A stretch of DNA of 64,000 nucleotides from Methylococcaceae bacterium UBA4132 (GCA_002380945.1 DFWO01000190.1:790-64789); one strand, 5' to 3'; counted from the first letter of the stretch, positions 17,870-26,580 are shown. Notes: generated by a model not told the origin, from the letters alone. Made by a program: numbers and translations.

Positions 17870-20020
17870 ATGACTGCACAACTTCATGTCATCGCCAATA
17901 CTGTGACCGAAATTCCCTTTCAAGATGCTTCAATGGATATATGGGATACCAAATATCGCTTAAAAACTAAGGACGGTGTGGCTATTGATGGTACGATTGA
18001 TGAAACCTACCAGCGCGTTGCCAAAGCCCTCGCCGAAGTTGAAATAACCGAAGCCAAACAAAAGCAATACTACAAAGAATTTCTATGGGCATTACGTCAA
18101 GGCGTAATTCCGGCAGGTCGTATTATCTCCAATGCGGGTGCATTAGCTCATAAGCCCTCAACCTCAACCATCAACTGCACTGTGTCAGGCACTATCGCTG
18201 ATTCGATGGACGATATATTGCATAAAGTGCATGAAGCGGGACTCACATTAAAAGCTGGATGCGGAATCGGTTATGAATTTTCCACCCTAAGACCCAAAGA
18301 TGCTTATGTTTCAGGCGCAGGTGCATACACCTCTGGTCCGCTGTCATTCATGGATATTTACGACAAAATGTGTTTCACCGTGTCATCCGCAGGTGGCAGA
18401 CGGGGCGCACAAATGGCAACCTTTGATGTCGCTCACCCTGATGTCGTGGAATTTATCCGTGCCAAACGTGAAGATGGTCGCTTACGTCAATTCAATTTAT
18501 CGCTGTTGATTACCTCTGAATTTATGCAGGCGGTTAAAAATGACCTGCCGTGGGCATTGTCGTTTCCTGTCACAGAAAAAGAAGTGCTGTTAGACAAACT
18601 GGATTTGCAAGACAGTAGCACAATCGTCTGGCGTGATGTCCCCAGCATAGAAAATTACATTCTCAACGAAGCAGGTTTAGTGGCGTGTAAAATCACCAAA
18701 ACCATACCCGCTCGTCGTCTTTGGGACATCATCATGAGTTCCACTTACGATTACGCTGAACCAGGTTTTATCTTGATTGATAAAGTCAACGAGATGAACA
18801 ACAACTGGTTTTGTGAAAAAATCCGTGCCACTAACCCATGTGGCGAACAGCCATTGCCGCCTTACGGGTCGTGCCTTCTTGGCTCAATCAACCTAACCCG
18901 CTTCGTCAAAAAGCCCTTCACCAGTGAAGCGTATTTTGATTGGGACAACTACAAAAAAACCATTCGTATTTTTACGCGTATGTTAGACAACGTGGTAGAA
19001 ATTAACGGCTTACCGTTAGAAAAACAACGGGAAGAAATTACCAGCAAACGCCGTCATGGCATGGGCTATTTAGGCTTAGGCTCAACTGTCACCATGTTGG
19101 GAATGCGTTATGGCGATAGCCACTCCGTGCAGTTTACCGAAGACGTGACCAAAATTTTAGCCATCGAAGGTTGGAAAGAAGGCTTAACACTGGCAAAAGA
19201 AAAAGGCGCGGCTCCGATTATGGAACAGCTTTTTACCGTCACCACCGCCATGCTACATCAACGCCCTGAAATGATTACCGACGGCTACAAAGTCGGCGAT
19301 ACCATTGCAGGCAAAGTCTTACACGCCAAATACAGCCGCTATATGCAGCAACTGGCAAAAGAAGAACCTGAATTAGTGGCTGAATTGATTGAAACAGGCG
19401 CACGTTTTACCCATCACAGCTCAATTGCCCCAACTGGCACAATTTCCTTATCCTTGGCAAATAATGCCAGCAACGGCATAGAACCCAGTTTTGCCCATCA
19501 CTATGCGCGTAACATCATTCGCCAAGGCAAAAAATCCAAAGAAAAAATCGACGTGTTTTCCTTTGAACTATTAGCCTACCGTGAAATGGTCAATCCAGAT
19601 GCTATGCCCTACAGCGACAACCCTGCACACCAACTGCCCGCTTACTTTATCGCGGCGGATGATGTCACGCCCAAACAACACGTTGACATCCAAGCGGCGG
19701 CACAACGTTGGATAGACTCCTCCATCTCCAAAACTGCCAACGTACCCACCGATTTTCCTTACGAAGATTTTAAAGACATCTACCAATACGCCTACGACAA
19801 AGGCTTAAAAGGCTGCACCACCTTCCGATTTAACCCCGAAGTTTTCCAAGGCGTATTAGTCAAAGCCTCAGATCTAGAAAACACCACCTACCAATTCACC
19901 CTAGAAGACGGCGAAATCATCGAACTCAAAGGCAACGAAGAAATCGAATATGACGGCGAAATCCACAGTGCGGCGAACTTGTTTGATGCGTTGAAAGAAG
20001 GGTATTACGGAAAACTGTAA
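17870..20020 (+). CDS. nrdJa: class II (B12-dependent) ribonucleotide reductase, large part NrdJa
   Basis: A 716-residue enzyme that reduces ribonucleotides to deoxyribonucleotides using adenosylcobalamin, independent of oxygen. Recognisable features are TINCTVSGTI (substrate-site Cys), KAGCGIGYEFSTLRP, the NPCGEQPLPPYGSCLLGSINL segment with the catalytic Cys and Glu of class II enzymes, and the phosphate-binding SIAPTGTISL. The protein ends without the TSCPD/zinc-ribbon tail of full-length NrdJ; that tail is encoded separately at 22962, as in Pseudomonas NrdJab. The leader has two NrdR boxes but no B12-box-like sequence that I could find. Confidence 0.9.
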   Translation: MTAQLHVIANTVTEIPFQDASMDIWDTKYRLKTKDGVAIDGTIDETYQRVAKALAEVEITEAKQKQYYKEFLWALRQGVIPAGRIISNAGALAHKPSTSTINCTVSGTIADSMDDILHKVHEAGLTLKAGCGIGYEFSTLRPKDAYVSGAGAYTSGPLSFMDIYDKMCFTVSSAGGRRGAQMATFDVAHPDVVEFIRAKREDGRLRQFNLSLLITSEFMQAVKNDLPWALSFPVTEKEVLLDKLDLQDSSTIVWRDVPSIENYILNEAGLVACKITKTIPARRLWDIIMSSTYDYAEPGFILIDKVNEMNNNWFCEKIRATNPCGEQPLPPYGSCLLGSINLTRFVKKPFTSEAYFDWDNYKKTIRIFTRMLDNVVEINGLPLEKQREEITSKRRHGMGYLGLGSTVTMLGMRYGDSHSVQFTEDVTKILAIEGWKEGLTLAKEKGAAPIMEQLFTVTTAMLHQRPEMITDGYKVGDTIAGKVLHAKYSRYMQQLAKEEPELVAELIETGARFTHHSSIAPTGTISLSLANNASNGIEPSFAHHYARNIIRQGKKSKEKIDVFSFELLAYREMVNPDAMPYSDNPAHQLPAYFIAADDVTPKQHVDIQAAAQRWIDSSISKTANVPTDFPYEDFKDIYQYAYDKGLKGCTTFRFNPEVFQGVLVKASDLENTTYQFTLEDGEIIELKGNEEIEYDGEIHSAANLFDALKEGYYGKL

Positions 20021-20050
20021 AGACCTTACATCACAACGTTTTTATACAAA

Positions 20051-20066
20051 TTGTTTAGTTAAACAA
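20051..20066 (+). terminator. weak terminator-like hairpin after nrdJa
   Basis: TTGTTTA-GT-TAAACAA forms perfect 7-bp arms, followed by GATTTTATA. The stem is AT-only, so termination would be inefficient. Confidence 0.35.
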
Positions 20067-20121
20067 GATTTTATATGGTGGTTGATTGTTTAAGAATTTG
20101 GTTTCAATTAAGAGGTGTTAA

Positions 20122-20331
20122 ATGACAATTGCAGAACACAGATTAACTATAATTCATCAAATTGAAGAATTATCCGAAGAATCACTGATTGAATTGGAAA
20201 AAATCATTGCCAAATTAAAAGCTAAACAGAAAAGTGATGATATTTCTGATTTAGGTGGTTTTTTTAAAAACAATACCATTGTATTAACGAATGAAGAACT
20301 TTGTAAGCCCGTTGATTTCAACGAGGAATAA
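20122..20331 (+). CDS. antitoxin of a VapBC-like pair
   Basis: A 69-residue acidic/basic helical protein: a Leu/Glu-rich N-terminal half (LIELEKIIAKLKAKQK) and a C-terminal toxin-wrapping type tail (NNTIVLTNEELCKPVDFNEE). It is not clearly one of the named DNA-binding folds. It precedes a PIN-domain toxin gene by 2 bases and is preceded by AGAGG at about 20110, which is the standard antitoxin-first arrangement. Confidence 0.75.
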   Translation: MTIAEHRLTIIHQIEELSEESLIELEKIIAKLKAKQKSDDISDLGGFFKNNTIVLTNEELCKPVDFNEE

Positions 20332-20333
20332 GC

Positions 20334-20726
20334 GTGGTTATTGCCGTTGATACTAATATCATTATTCGTCTTGCTATGCGGGATGATGAAATACAATATC
20401 AAAAAGTAATGGCGTTATTTAAAGAACAGCAATTTTTTATCAGCCGAACCGTACAGCTTGAAACAGAATGGGGTTTACGTTCTCGTTATAAACGTACTGT
20501 TGCTGAAATCGCTGATTTTTTCGCTTTGTTATTACAAAAGAATCAGATTATTTGTGAAAACGAGCAAGCCCTAATGACGGCAATTTATTGTTATCGTTTA
20601 GGAGCTGATTTTGCCGATGCTTTGCATTTAACCAATACCCAGAATATGCCTTTTTATACCTTTGATGAACGATTTTGTAAAAAGGCAATTCAGGAAAGTT
20701 TAGTGTCGCGGGTTAATTTTCTGTAA
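20334..20726 (+). CDS. PIN-domain toxin (VapC-like)
   Basis: A 130-residue PIN-domain ribonuclease. The acidic active site is visible: D6 in AVDTN, the Glu in QLETEWGLR, and the Asp pair in GADFADALH, followed by the conserved TFDERF near the end. Start is GTG, with GAGG 8 bases upstream inside the antitoxin's end. The pair lies inside the accessory block that separates nrdJa from nrdJb. Confidence 0.88.
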   Translation: MVIAVDTNIIIRLAMRDDEIQYQKVMALFKEQQFFISRTVQLETEWGLRSRYKRTVAEIADFFALLLQKNQIICENEQALMTAIYCYRLGADFADALHLTNTQNMPFYTFDERFCKKAIQESLVSRVNFL

Positions 20727-20779
20727 TGGTATTAGAACTGACAGATTTTAAAACCTTGTTAATTAGAACTTGAAAGAAT

Positions 20780-20811
20780 GTTGGGGTTCGCAAAGCTCAT
20801 CCCAACGTACG
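20780..20811. repeat. palindromic intergenic repeat (TTGGGGTTCG type)
   Basis: TTGGGGTT and a matching TCATCCCAA flank CGCAAAGC. This is an imperfect hairpin of a REP-like kind, followed by CGTACGCGGTACTTT. It lies between the toxin gene and the orphan gene. Confidence 0.55.
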
Positions 20812-20824
20812 CGGTACTTTAAAT

Positions 20825-22033
20825 ATGTTTGAATCTATTACTATTTTTAATCAAAATAAAACAAGTGTATCAACACCATTAGATATAGGTGCTTTAGTTG
20901 AATGTATGTTGTTTTATGGCAATACCACTATAGTTGCTAATCAAAGCACTTTGAAGCAATTATTTAGATACTTTGGAATAGATGGAATTATTGAGCTTAT
21001 CAATGAAGATTTATTGCAAATAATTTACACAGAAACATTTTTAGGTATACATACTAAAACTATTAATAAACTTGAGTATCATGATTTTATTGCGGCAACA
21101 ACAGATTCAATGCAATACCAAACAGCACTTAGAAATATTTGTATTGAAATAACAGATAAAAAAGGAAAAGGAAGGAGAATTGCCCAAAGAATACAAAGTC
21201 AAGACTTAATTAAAGTAAAAAAGCATGAAAATATTATTCTGGATGGTTCAAAAAACTCTATTCTTAATCAAGAATATATGAATAATGCCACTAAAATTAT
21301 TTTAAAAAATTCTATTCCTGAAAAAATTGATGTCGATAATATAATATTTCATACGAATGAAACAGAAAATGGCGTATTTGTCTCTTCCAATATAGATTTT
21401 TCAGCACTAAATAAGATTTATCACAAATATATTCCTCCATCTCACTCAACCATAACACACGCTCATTTACTTAGTCATATTTTGGACATGGAAAGTGAGC
21501 TTTACTTTTCTGCTAATAATCTTTCTGAAATAGCAACAAGTGAATTAGGCTCTGAACTTATATCACATAAAATAAGTTATATTATGGATAAAAGCATTAA
21601 AAGCAAAAAATCTATATCAGATTTTCAACAGTTTGTTTTTAATGATGCGAAGTCATTAAGAGAAGCTGTCAATAATGGAAAAGTCGATATAAATGACTTA
21701 ATATCTGTTCTTAAAAAATCACAAAAATTTAAGAAATGGATTTCTGGTGTTGAATCCAATCAGAATCTTCTTAAAGAATATTATAACGAAGTAGCAAATG
21801 AAACTTTCTTAGAAAAACTTACAGGAAAAACGGCACGGTTTTGTTTTTTTGTTGGTTCTGCTGAATTACTTACTCATTTAGCCACAAACTCTGTACTGCC
21901 AAATGATATTGCAAAAATGGTAGGTCTCGGATTTAGTGTTTTTGATTATTTTTGGCTTGACCGATTATATTCTGGTTGGAAACCGAATCAATTTATTGAA
22001 AATGAAGTAAAGAAATTATTGGTTAGCAAATAA
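20825..22033 (+). CDS. orphan AT-rich protein of unknown function
   Basis: A 402-residue protein that I do not recognise. It is rich in Asn, Ile, Ser and Lys and strongly biased to A/T codons compared with nrdJa, suggesting horizontal origin. It has no signal peptide; a hydrophobic stretch near residues 340-370 (FCFFVGSAELLTHLA, then GLGFSVFDYFWLDRL) may be a membrane-proximal helix pair. No catalytic motif is evident. It is flanked by palindromic repeats on both sides and sits beside a toxin-antitoxin pair, so an accessory or defence role is possible but unproven. Confidence 0.65.
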   Translation: MFESITIFNQNKTSVSTPLDIGALVECMLFYGNTTIVANQSTLKQLFRYFGIDGIIELINEDLLQIIYTETFLGIHTKTINKLEYHDFIAATTDSMQYQTALRNICIEITDKKGKGRRIAQRIQSQDLIKVKKHENIILDGSKNSILNQEYMNNATKIILKNSIPEKIDVDNIIFHTNETENGVFVSSNIDFSALNKIYHKYIPPSHSTITHAHLLSHILDMESELYFSANNLSEIATSELGSELISHKISYIMDKSIKSKKSISDFQQFVFNDAKSLREAVNNGKVDINDLISVLKKSQKFKKWISGVESNQNLLKEYYNEVANETFLEKLTGKTARFCFFVGSAELLTHLATNSVLPNDIAKMVGLGFSVFDYFWLDRLYSGWKPNQFIENEVKKLLVSK

Positions 22034-22118
22034 CTCGTAAGGCGGAATAGCTTGCGTATTCCGCCTTATGTTATGCCATTATGCGGTGCATTACGCTATC
22101 GCTAATGCACCCTACGCT
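22034..22118. repeat. composite two-hairpin repeat, copy 1
   Basis: Hairpin one at 22039-22067 pairs AAGGCGGAATA with TATTCCGCCTT. Hairpin two at about 22084-22110 pairs GGTGCATTA with TAATGCACC. Both follow ACTCGTAAGGCGG. The same two-hairpin plan recurs at 56435-56517. It may also serve as a terminator after the orphan gene. Confidence 0.75.
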
Positions 22119-22150
22119 AATTTTATTACACCCTAATATTAAGCATTAAA

Positions 22151-22531
22151 ATGTCTAAAACCACACCTTATGATGTCATCGGCGGCGAATTAATAATTCG
22201 TGATTTAGTCGAGCGATTTTATTTTTATATGGATAGCTTGCCAGAAGCGAAAGGAATACGAGATATGCACCAGCCAGACCTTACTTCTGCTAAAACTAAG
22301 TTATTTAAGTTTCTTTCGGGTTGGTTAGGCGGTCCTGATTTATTTGTCCAAGAATATGGGCATCCGATGTTACGCGCCCGTCATTTACCGTTTGCGATTG
22401 GTGAATCAGAACGCGATCAATGGATGTTATGTATGAATAAAGCCATTGCGGAAATACCGATGAATCCAATCTTAGAAACTAATTTAAAAAATGCGTTGCA
22501 AGAATTAGCAACGCATATGATTAACTCGTAA
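22151..22531 (+). CDS. group II truncated haemoglobin
   Basis: A 126-residue truncated globin (YjbI/trHbO-like) that binds haem and O2 or other gaseous ligands. The family pattern YDVIGGELIIRDLVERFYFYM opens the fold. GGPDLFVQEYGHPMLRARHLPF follows, with proximal H78 in RARHLPF and the downstream Trp in ERDQWMLCM. The length is typical. No clear ribosome binding site precedes it. It lies in the block between nrdJa and nrdJb. Confidence 0.88.
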   Translation: MSKTTPYDVIGGELIIRDLVERFYFYMDSLPEAKGIRDMHQPDLTSAKTKLFKFLSGWLGGPDLFVQEYGHPMLRARHLPFAIGESERDQWMLCMNKAIAEIPMNPILETNLKNALQELATHMINS

Positions 22532-22603
22532 GGCAATTGTTTTAATTGAGCAATGTGAAGATATTTATGTGCCTGAGATTATCAAATAATAATCACTGAT
22601 TTT

Positions 22604-22631
22604 GTAGAGACGTTGCGCTGTAACGTCTAAC
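22604..22631. repeat. GTAGAGACGTT-type palindrome, copy 1
   Basis: GTAGAGACGTT, a short loop and AACGTCTAAC form a REP-like hairpin. Related copies are at 22723, 28621 and 35159. Confidence 0.65.
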
Positions 22632-22722
22632 GTCTTTGTAACAAGTTATAACGATTTGAATTGACAGCCATTACTCCCATTTTTAAAACTAATCATTTGT
22701 AATGAATAACACCACCTTAATA

Positions 22723-22748
22723 AAGATGTTGCGATGCAATGTCTCTAC
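22723..22748. repeat. GTAGAGACGTT-type palindrome, copy 2 (degenerate)
   Basis: AAAGATGTTGCGATGCAATG continues into TCTCTAC, with the right half best preserved. It lies in the 430-base gap before nrdJb. Confidence 0.55.
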
Positions 22749-22810
22749 GAAAATATTTCTATCATTCTCCCTAACGCTCAGCGTTTAAATCCGTAAATAA
22801 GCAAAAAATT

Positions 22811-22839
22811 AACAACATAACAATCAATGGGTTATAATC
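22811..22839 (+). promoter_or_regulatory. candidate promoter of nrdJb
   Basis: A perfect TATAAT lies at about 22834-22839 with TTAACA about 18 bases upstream. This could give nrdJb its own transcript. I found no NrdR-box pair here. The rest of the 22532-22961 gap holds only the repeats listed separately. Confidence 0.4.
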
Positions 22840-22909
22840 GACTTCGCGCCTAAGTCATTGATTATTATTGAGCTATTTTTAACGGAACTATTTACATAAG
22901 AAATTGATA

Positions 22910-22930
22910 AGACTTTGATTTATAAAGTCT
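22910..22930. repeat. inverted repeat in the nrdJb leader
   Basis: AGACTTT-GATTTAT-AAAGTCT, with perfect 7-bp arms, ends about 30 bases before the nrdJb start. It could be a leader hairpin or an operator. Confidence 0.5.
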
Positions 22931-22961
22931 TTGTTATTTACAATATCCACGGACACAGAAC

Positions 22962-23654
22962 ATGGTACATAAAATCGCAAAAAAAATTGTCTCTTACAAA
23001 GTGATAGGCAATGAGCTTCCACCAGAAATAACGCATACAGAAGAACCGAAAGTGGATGTCGAAAGTATGCACGAAAATTTAGAACGCCCTGAGATTTTAA
23101 TGGGTTCGACGTTTAAAATTAAAACCCCGCAATCGGAACACGCGCTGTATATTACGATTAATGACGTGATATTAAATGCTGATACTGAATATGAAGAACG
23201 CCGTCCTTATGAGGTGTTTATTAATTCTAAAAATATGGAACATTTTCAATGGGTGTTGGCATTAACGCGGGTTATTTCGGCGGTGTTTCGTAAAGGCGGG
23301 GATGCGTGCTTTTTAGTGGAGGAGTTGAAAGCAGTATTTGATCCACAGGGCGGTTATTTTAAAAAAGGTGGGGTGTTTATGCCGTCGTTAGTGGCTGAAA
23401 TCGGTTATGCCATTGAAGCGCATTTAAAAGAAATCGGTATGATTAAACCTGCCGAAATGGACGATCATCAAAAGAAATTTTTAGCCGCTAAGCGTAAAGA
23501 GTTTGATGCCTTACATAGCGACACGTCAACCTTGGATGAAGAAGGTGATTTTCCTGCTAAAGCGTTGTTATGTGGTAAGTGCCAAACTAAAGCATTGGTG
23601 TTGATGGATGGCTGTATGACCTGTCTTAATTGTGGTGATAGTAAGTGTTCGTAG
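22962..23654 (+). CDS. nrdJb: class II ribonucleotide reductase small part NrdJb (TSCPD/zinc-ribbon)
   Basis: A 230-residue protein matching the C-terminal portion of NrdJ. It has EHALYITINDVILN, the RRPYEVFINSKNMEHF segment, FRKGGD and the Cys-rich end CGKC...CMTCLNCGDSKC. In the split Pseudomonas-type enzyme, NrdJb is needed with NrdJa because its terminal cysteines recycle the active-site disulfide. In this window it is about 2.9 kb away from nrdJa instead of adjacent. All four CxxC-type cysteines of the tail are present, so it looks functional. Confidence 0.87.
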   Translation: MVHKIAKKIVSYKVIGNELPPEITHTEEPKVDVESMHENLERPEILMGSTFKIKTPQSEHALYITINDVILNADTEYEERRPYEVFINSKNMEHFQWVLALTRVISAVFRKGGDACFLVEELKAVFDPQGGYFKKGGVFMPSLVAEIGYAIEAHLKEIGMIKPAEMDDHQKKFLAAKRKEFDALHSDTSTLDEEGDFPAKALLCGKCQTKALVLMDGCMTCLNCGDSKCS

Positions 23655-23662
23655 TAGGGAAC

Positions 23663-23682
23663 GGGCAACCTAAGGGTTGCCC
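23663..23682. terminator. palindromic repeat/terminator between convergent genes
   Basis: GGGCAACCTAAGGGTTGCCC is a strong hairpin between the ends of nrdJb and the convergent repeat-protein gene. There is no long T-tract, so it may be a dispersed repeat doubling as a terminator. Confidence 0.5.
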
Positions 23683-23697
23683 CTACACACGACTCAA

Positions 23698-24015
23698 TTA
23701 AGGATAAATTACTTTAGGCTGAAAATTTGCCGCTGGGTACTTAGGATCAAATTCGTCAACTACGGGCTGGGCAGGTGCTTTAGCAACGGCGGTACTGTCG
23801 GCAGAATAAATGACCGTGGGTTGGAAATTGGCCGCGGGGTATTTAGTATCAACTTCACTGCTAGCAGGTGCTGATGTTTGCGGTGCAACACTCTTATCAA
23901 GATAGATGACTTGAGGCTGAAAATCGGCGGCGGGATATTGGCTATCTGCGAATACAGTTAATGAAGTGAGTGCCATCACAGCAACAGCCAATCCTAAAAT
24001 AATAGTTTTTTTCAT
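23698..24015 (-). CDS. secreted protein with three YPAANFQP repeats
   Basis: A 105-residue protein with a clear signal peptide (cleavage near TVFA-DS). The mature part is three copies of a motif of the form Y-P-A-A-[DN]-F-Q-P-x-V-I-Y, separated by Ala/Pro/Ser/Val-rich linkers of about 20 residues; the last copy ends the protein. I do not know a function. The regular repeats suggest a periplasmic or cell-envelope binding or structural role. ATG at 24015 is preceded by GGATAACG, a fair ribosome binding site. Confidence 0.8.
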   Translation of the reverse strand: MKKTIILGLAVAVMALTSLTVFADSQYPAADFQPQVIYLDKSVAPQTSAPASSEVDTKYPAANFQPTVIYSADSTAVAKAPAQPVVDEFDPKYPAANFQPKVIYP

Positions 24016-24128
24016 GGTACGTTATCCTATTGGTTAGTGTTGTAGAAGCCTAGCTAAAGGTCTCCATATAAGGCGAGACAGGCTTTGAGTATCGAATATT
24101 TTGCCGCATTTCGCAACCGCTTTTATGC

Positions 24129-24866
24129 TTATAACAGGTGTTTTATGTCAGGATAGTGATTAATTAGCTGTTGACGAAAATTTTCAATTGCCGCCTCATC
24201 ATGGCGTTGCGTTCTTGGAATGGGGACGACAATATCGTTAATCACCCTCATCGGTGCGGATGCTAAAAAAATCAGCCTATCCGCCAGTGCAATCGCTTCA
24301 CGCAAATCATGCGTTACAAATAATACCGTGTGCGGGCGTTGTTGCCACAGTTGCAATAATAGGCTTCTTACATCGCGCGCTGTCGGTGGGTCTAAGGACA
24401 CAAACGGTTCATCCATCAATAGTAAATCTGGATTAACTGCAAAGGCACGAATGATAGCGACACGACGATTCATACCCACCGATAAGCGTTCAGGATATTC
24501 ATGCTGCGATTGAGTGAGCTGCATGGTTTCTAGCAACGGATCAATGAGAGTAGGGGATTGTTCTGACTCTAACACTAATTCAATATTTTCTCGTACCGTT
24601 CGCCACGGCAATAAGCGCGGATTTTGAAAAATATAGCCAATTTTAGGTGCAGTATGCTGCTGTCCTACTTGAATTTCACCTTCATAATGCGTGTCCAGAC
24701 CCGAAAGGCAATTTAATAATGTCGTTTTGCCGCACCCAGAAGACCCCACCAAACATACAAATTCATTGGCTTGTAGCGACAAACTAAAATTTGCAATGGT
24801 TGGTTGTGCCGTACCTATGTAGGTTTTGTTGATGATGTTAATCTGCACATCGGTCATCGCCGCCAC
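24129..24866 (-). CDS. SsuB/TauB-type ABC importer ATPase
   Basis: A 245-residue ATPase of the nitrate/sulfonate/taurine importer group. Walker A is GSSGCGKTT, the Q-loop is FQNPRLLPW and Walker B is LLLMDEPFVSLD, with switch FVTHD. The signature reads LSVGM instead of the usual LSGGM. It overlaps the permease gene by 13 bases and is the last gene of a three-gene importer. The substrate is not apparent from sequence. Confidence 0.9.
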   Translation of the reverse strand: MAAMTDVQINIINKTYIGTAQPTIANFSLSLQANEFVCLVGSSGCGKTTLLNCLSGLDTHYEGEIQVGQQHTAPKIGYIFQNPRLLPWRTVRENIELVLESEQSPTLIDPLLETMQLTQSQHEYPERLSVGMNRRVAIIRAFAVNPDLLLMDEPFVSLDPPTARDVRSLLLQLWQQRPHTVLFVTHDLREAIALADRLIFLASAPMRVINDIVVPIPRTQRHDEAAIENFRQQLINHYPDIKHLL

Positions 24867-25597
24867 CTTAACGCCTTGTTATCCAAAGGCTTTAAAATCA
24901 GCCATTCTATCAACTGAATCACTGCAACAAAGGCAATGGTGTACGCCAAAATACTGGCAACATCGAACATTTGAAAAAACAAATGCAGTTGGTAGCCCAT
25001 GCCATTGCTACGCCCCAATAATTCCACCACCAAAATAATTTTCCAAATTAACGCCAGACCTGAACGCGTTGCACCCATGATAAACGGTTGCAACTGAGGC
25101 AAAATCACATGACATAAGGTTTTACGTTTACTGAAATGATAACACCGCGCCATGTCCATTAAATCACTATTGAGAGCGCGTGTACCTTCGCGGATAGTCA
25201 CTATCACATTGGGCAATTTATTAATCACTACCGCCAAAATCGCCGCTGATTCCACCAAGCCAAACCAAACGTAACACAGAATAATCGTTACTAAGGCGGG
25301 AACATTAAGAAAAATCACCAGCCAATTATCAAAAAACGCATTTAGTGGTTTATTGCGTCCCAATACAATACCAATCGCGCACCCTAACAGCATAGAAATA
25401 GAAAAACTAACCACTAAGCGCAACAAGGTCACGCCCAAATGATACGGCAACTGCCCTGACACTATCGCCTGCCACAATACCATAGCGACCGTGTAGGGAG
25501 TTGGTAGTGTGTTGTTATGTAGATAACTTGCCGCGCCTTGCCATACGGCTAGAAATACCAGCAATGACAGGCTAGGCAAGTATTTATTGAATTGCAT
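24854..25597 (-). CDS. SsuC-type ABC importer permease
   Basis: A 247-residue inner-membrane permease with about six helices. The EAA-like coupling loop is around MARCYHFSKRKTLCHVILPQLQPFIMGATRSGLA. It matches the nitrate/sulfonate/taurine (SsuC/TauC) group. Its start touches the stop of the binding-protein gene at 25597, so the two are translationally coupled. Confidence 0.9.
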   Translation of the reverse strand: MQFNKYLPSLSLLVFLAVWQGAASYLHNNTLPTPYTVAMVLWQAIVSGQLPYHLGVTLLRLVVSFSISMLLGCAIGIVLGRNKPLNAFFDNWLVIFLNVPALVTIILCYVWFGLVESAAILAVVINKLPNVIVTIREGTRALNSDLMDMARCYHFSKRKTLCHVILPQLQPFIMGATRSGLALIWKIILVVELLGRSNGMGYQLHLFFQMFDVASILAYTIAFVAVIQLIEWLILKPLDNKALRWRR

Positions 25598-26550
25598 TAT
25601 TTACCAGACCAAAACGTCCCTGTTTGTAGCGTGTCAGATTTACCTGTCAATTGACTATCACTCACTGTTTTCAATACGGTATAAATGCGTGCGGCGGCTT
25701 GTTGTTCTTTGTCGCCCCATTGCTCTACGCTACCTTCACAATAGCGTTGTCGTAATAACTTTTGTGTGGCGGCATCATCCACTTTGGTTAAGGGGATGAC
25801 TTTTTGCCACGCGGTATCGTCTGTGCATAAGGATTTTTTAGCTTGTGTACTGGCTTTGAAAAAACTATTTACCGCTGATGAATGACTTGATGCCCAGCTT
25901 TGTTTAAATACATAACCTAAGCTAGGAACGTTTTCAGTGATACCTAAGCCTTTTAAAATACCTTTGCCGTCGATGATTTGTCTGAAACCTGCCGCTTCTA
26001 ATTTGGCGGCAAAATGCCAATAGGTGAGGGCGGCATCAACGCGGTTTTGTTTGAATTGTTCGCTAATTAATGGTGGTGCGCCGAAAGTTTTTTCCACCGA
26101 TTTGTTTAAATCTACGGAGTCTTTTTTGGCTAACGCTTGTAGTAATAACCAGTTTTTATCTAGTTCACCGCCTGCAATGCCTAGGCGTTTTCCGTTTAAA
26201 TCTTTAACGGTATGAATTGGGCTGTTTTCTGGCACGACTAACGCGCCAGCGGTAGTGGAATAGGGATAAAAGCTAAAATCTTCACCTTGCGCTCTAAGAC
26301 TTGAAACCCATATCCAATCGGAAACTATCATATCGACAGCACCCGATTGTAAAGCGATTTTGCCTGCTTCAGCCGTAGCGACAGGATGAACTTCAATTTG
26401 AAAATCTACCGATTCAGCAGGTAATGCGGACAATTCCCACTCGACGGTACCGCCTGCTTGTGCGCCAATACGGATGGTGGTTTTTTCGGCAGCAAAACAG
26501 TTGCTGAGCGTAATAAGGCAAAGCATGATAAAAAAGGAATAAGTTTTCAT
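25597..26550 (-). CDS. NMT1/SsuA-like substrate-binding protein
   Basis: A periplasmic binding protein of about 317 residues with signal peptide (cleavage near NCFA-AE). The mature start TTIRIGAQAGGTVEWEL and the DMIVSDWIW and NGKRLGIAGGELDKNW segments place it in the NMT1/THI5/SsuA superfamily. The ligand is uncertain: aliphatic sulfonates, nitrate, pyrimidines and other small anions are all family options. I chose ATG at 26550; a TTG at 26562 is in frame. It heads the importer operon. Confidence 0.87.
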   Translation of the reverse strand: MKTYSFFIMLCLITLSNCFAAEKTTIRIGAQAGGTVEWELSALPAESVDFQIEVHPVATAEAGKIALQSGAVDMIVSDWIWVSSLRAQGEDFSFYPYSTTAGALVVPENSPIHTVKDLNGKRLGIAGGELDKNWLLLQALAKKDSVDLNKSVEKTFGAPPLISEQFKQNRVDAALTYWHFAAKLEAAGFRQIIDGKGILKGLGITENVPSLGYVFKQSWASSHSSAVNSFFKASTQAKKSLCTDDTAWQKVIPLTKVDDAATQKLLRQRYCEGSVEQWGDKEQQAAARIYTVLKTVSDSQLTGKSDTLQTGTFWSGK

Positions 26551-26580
26551 GAGATTAACCAAGTGAGTAAAGAGTGAAAT

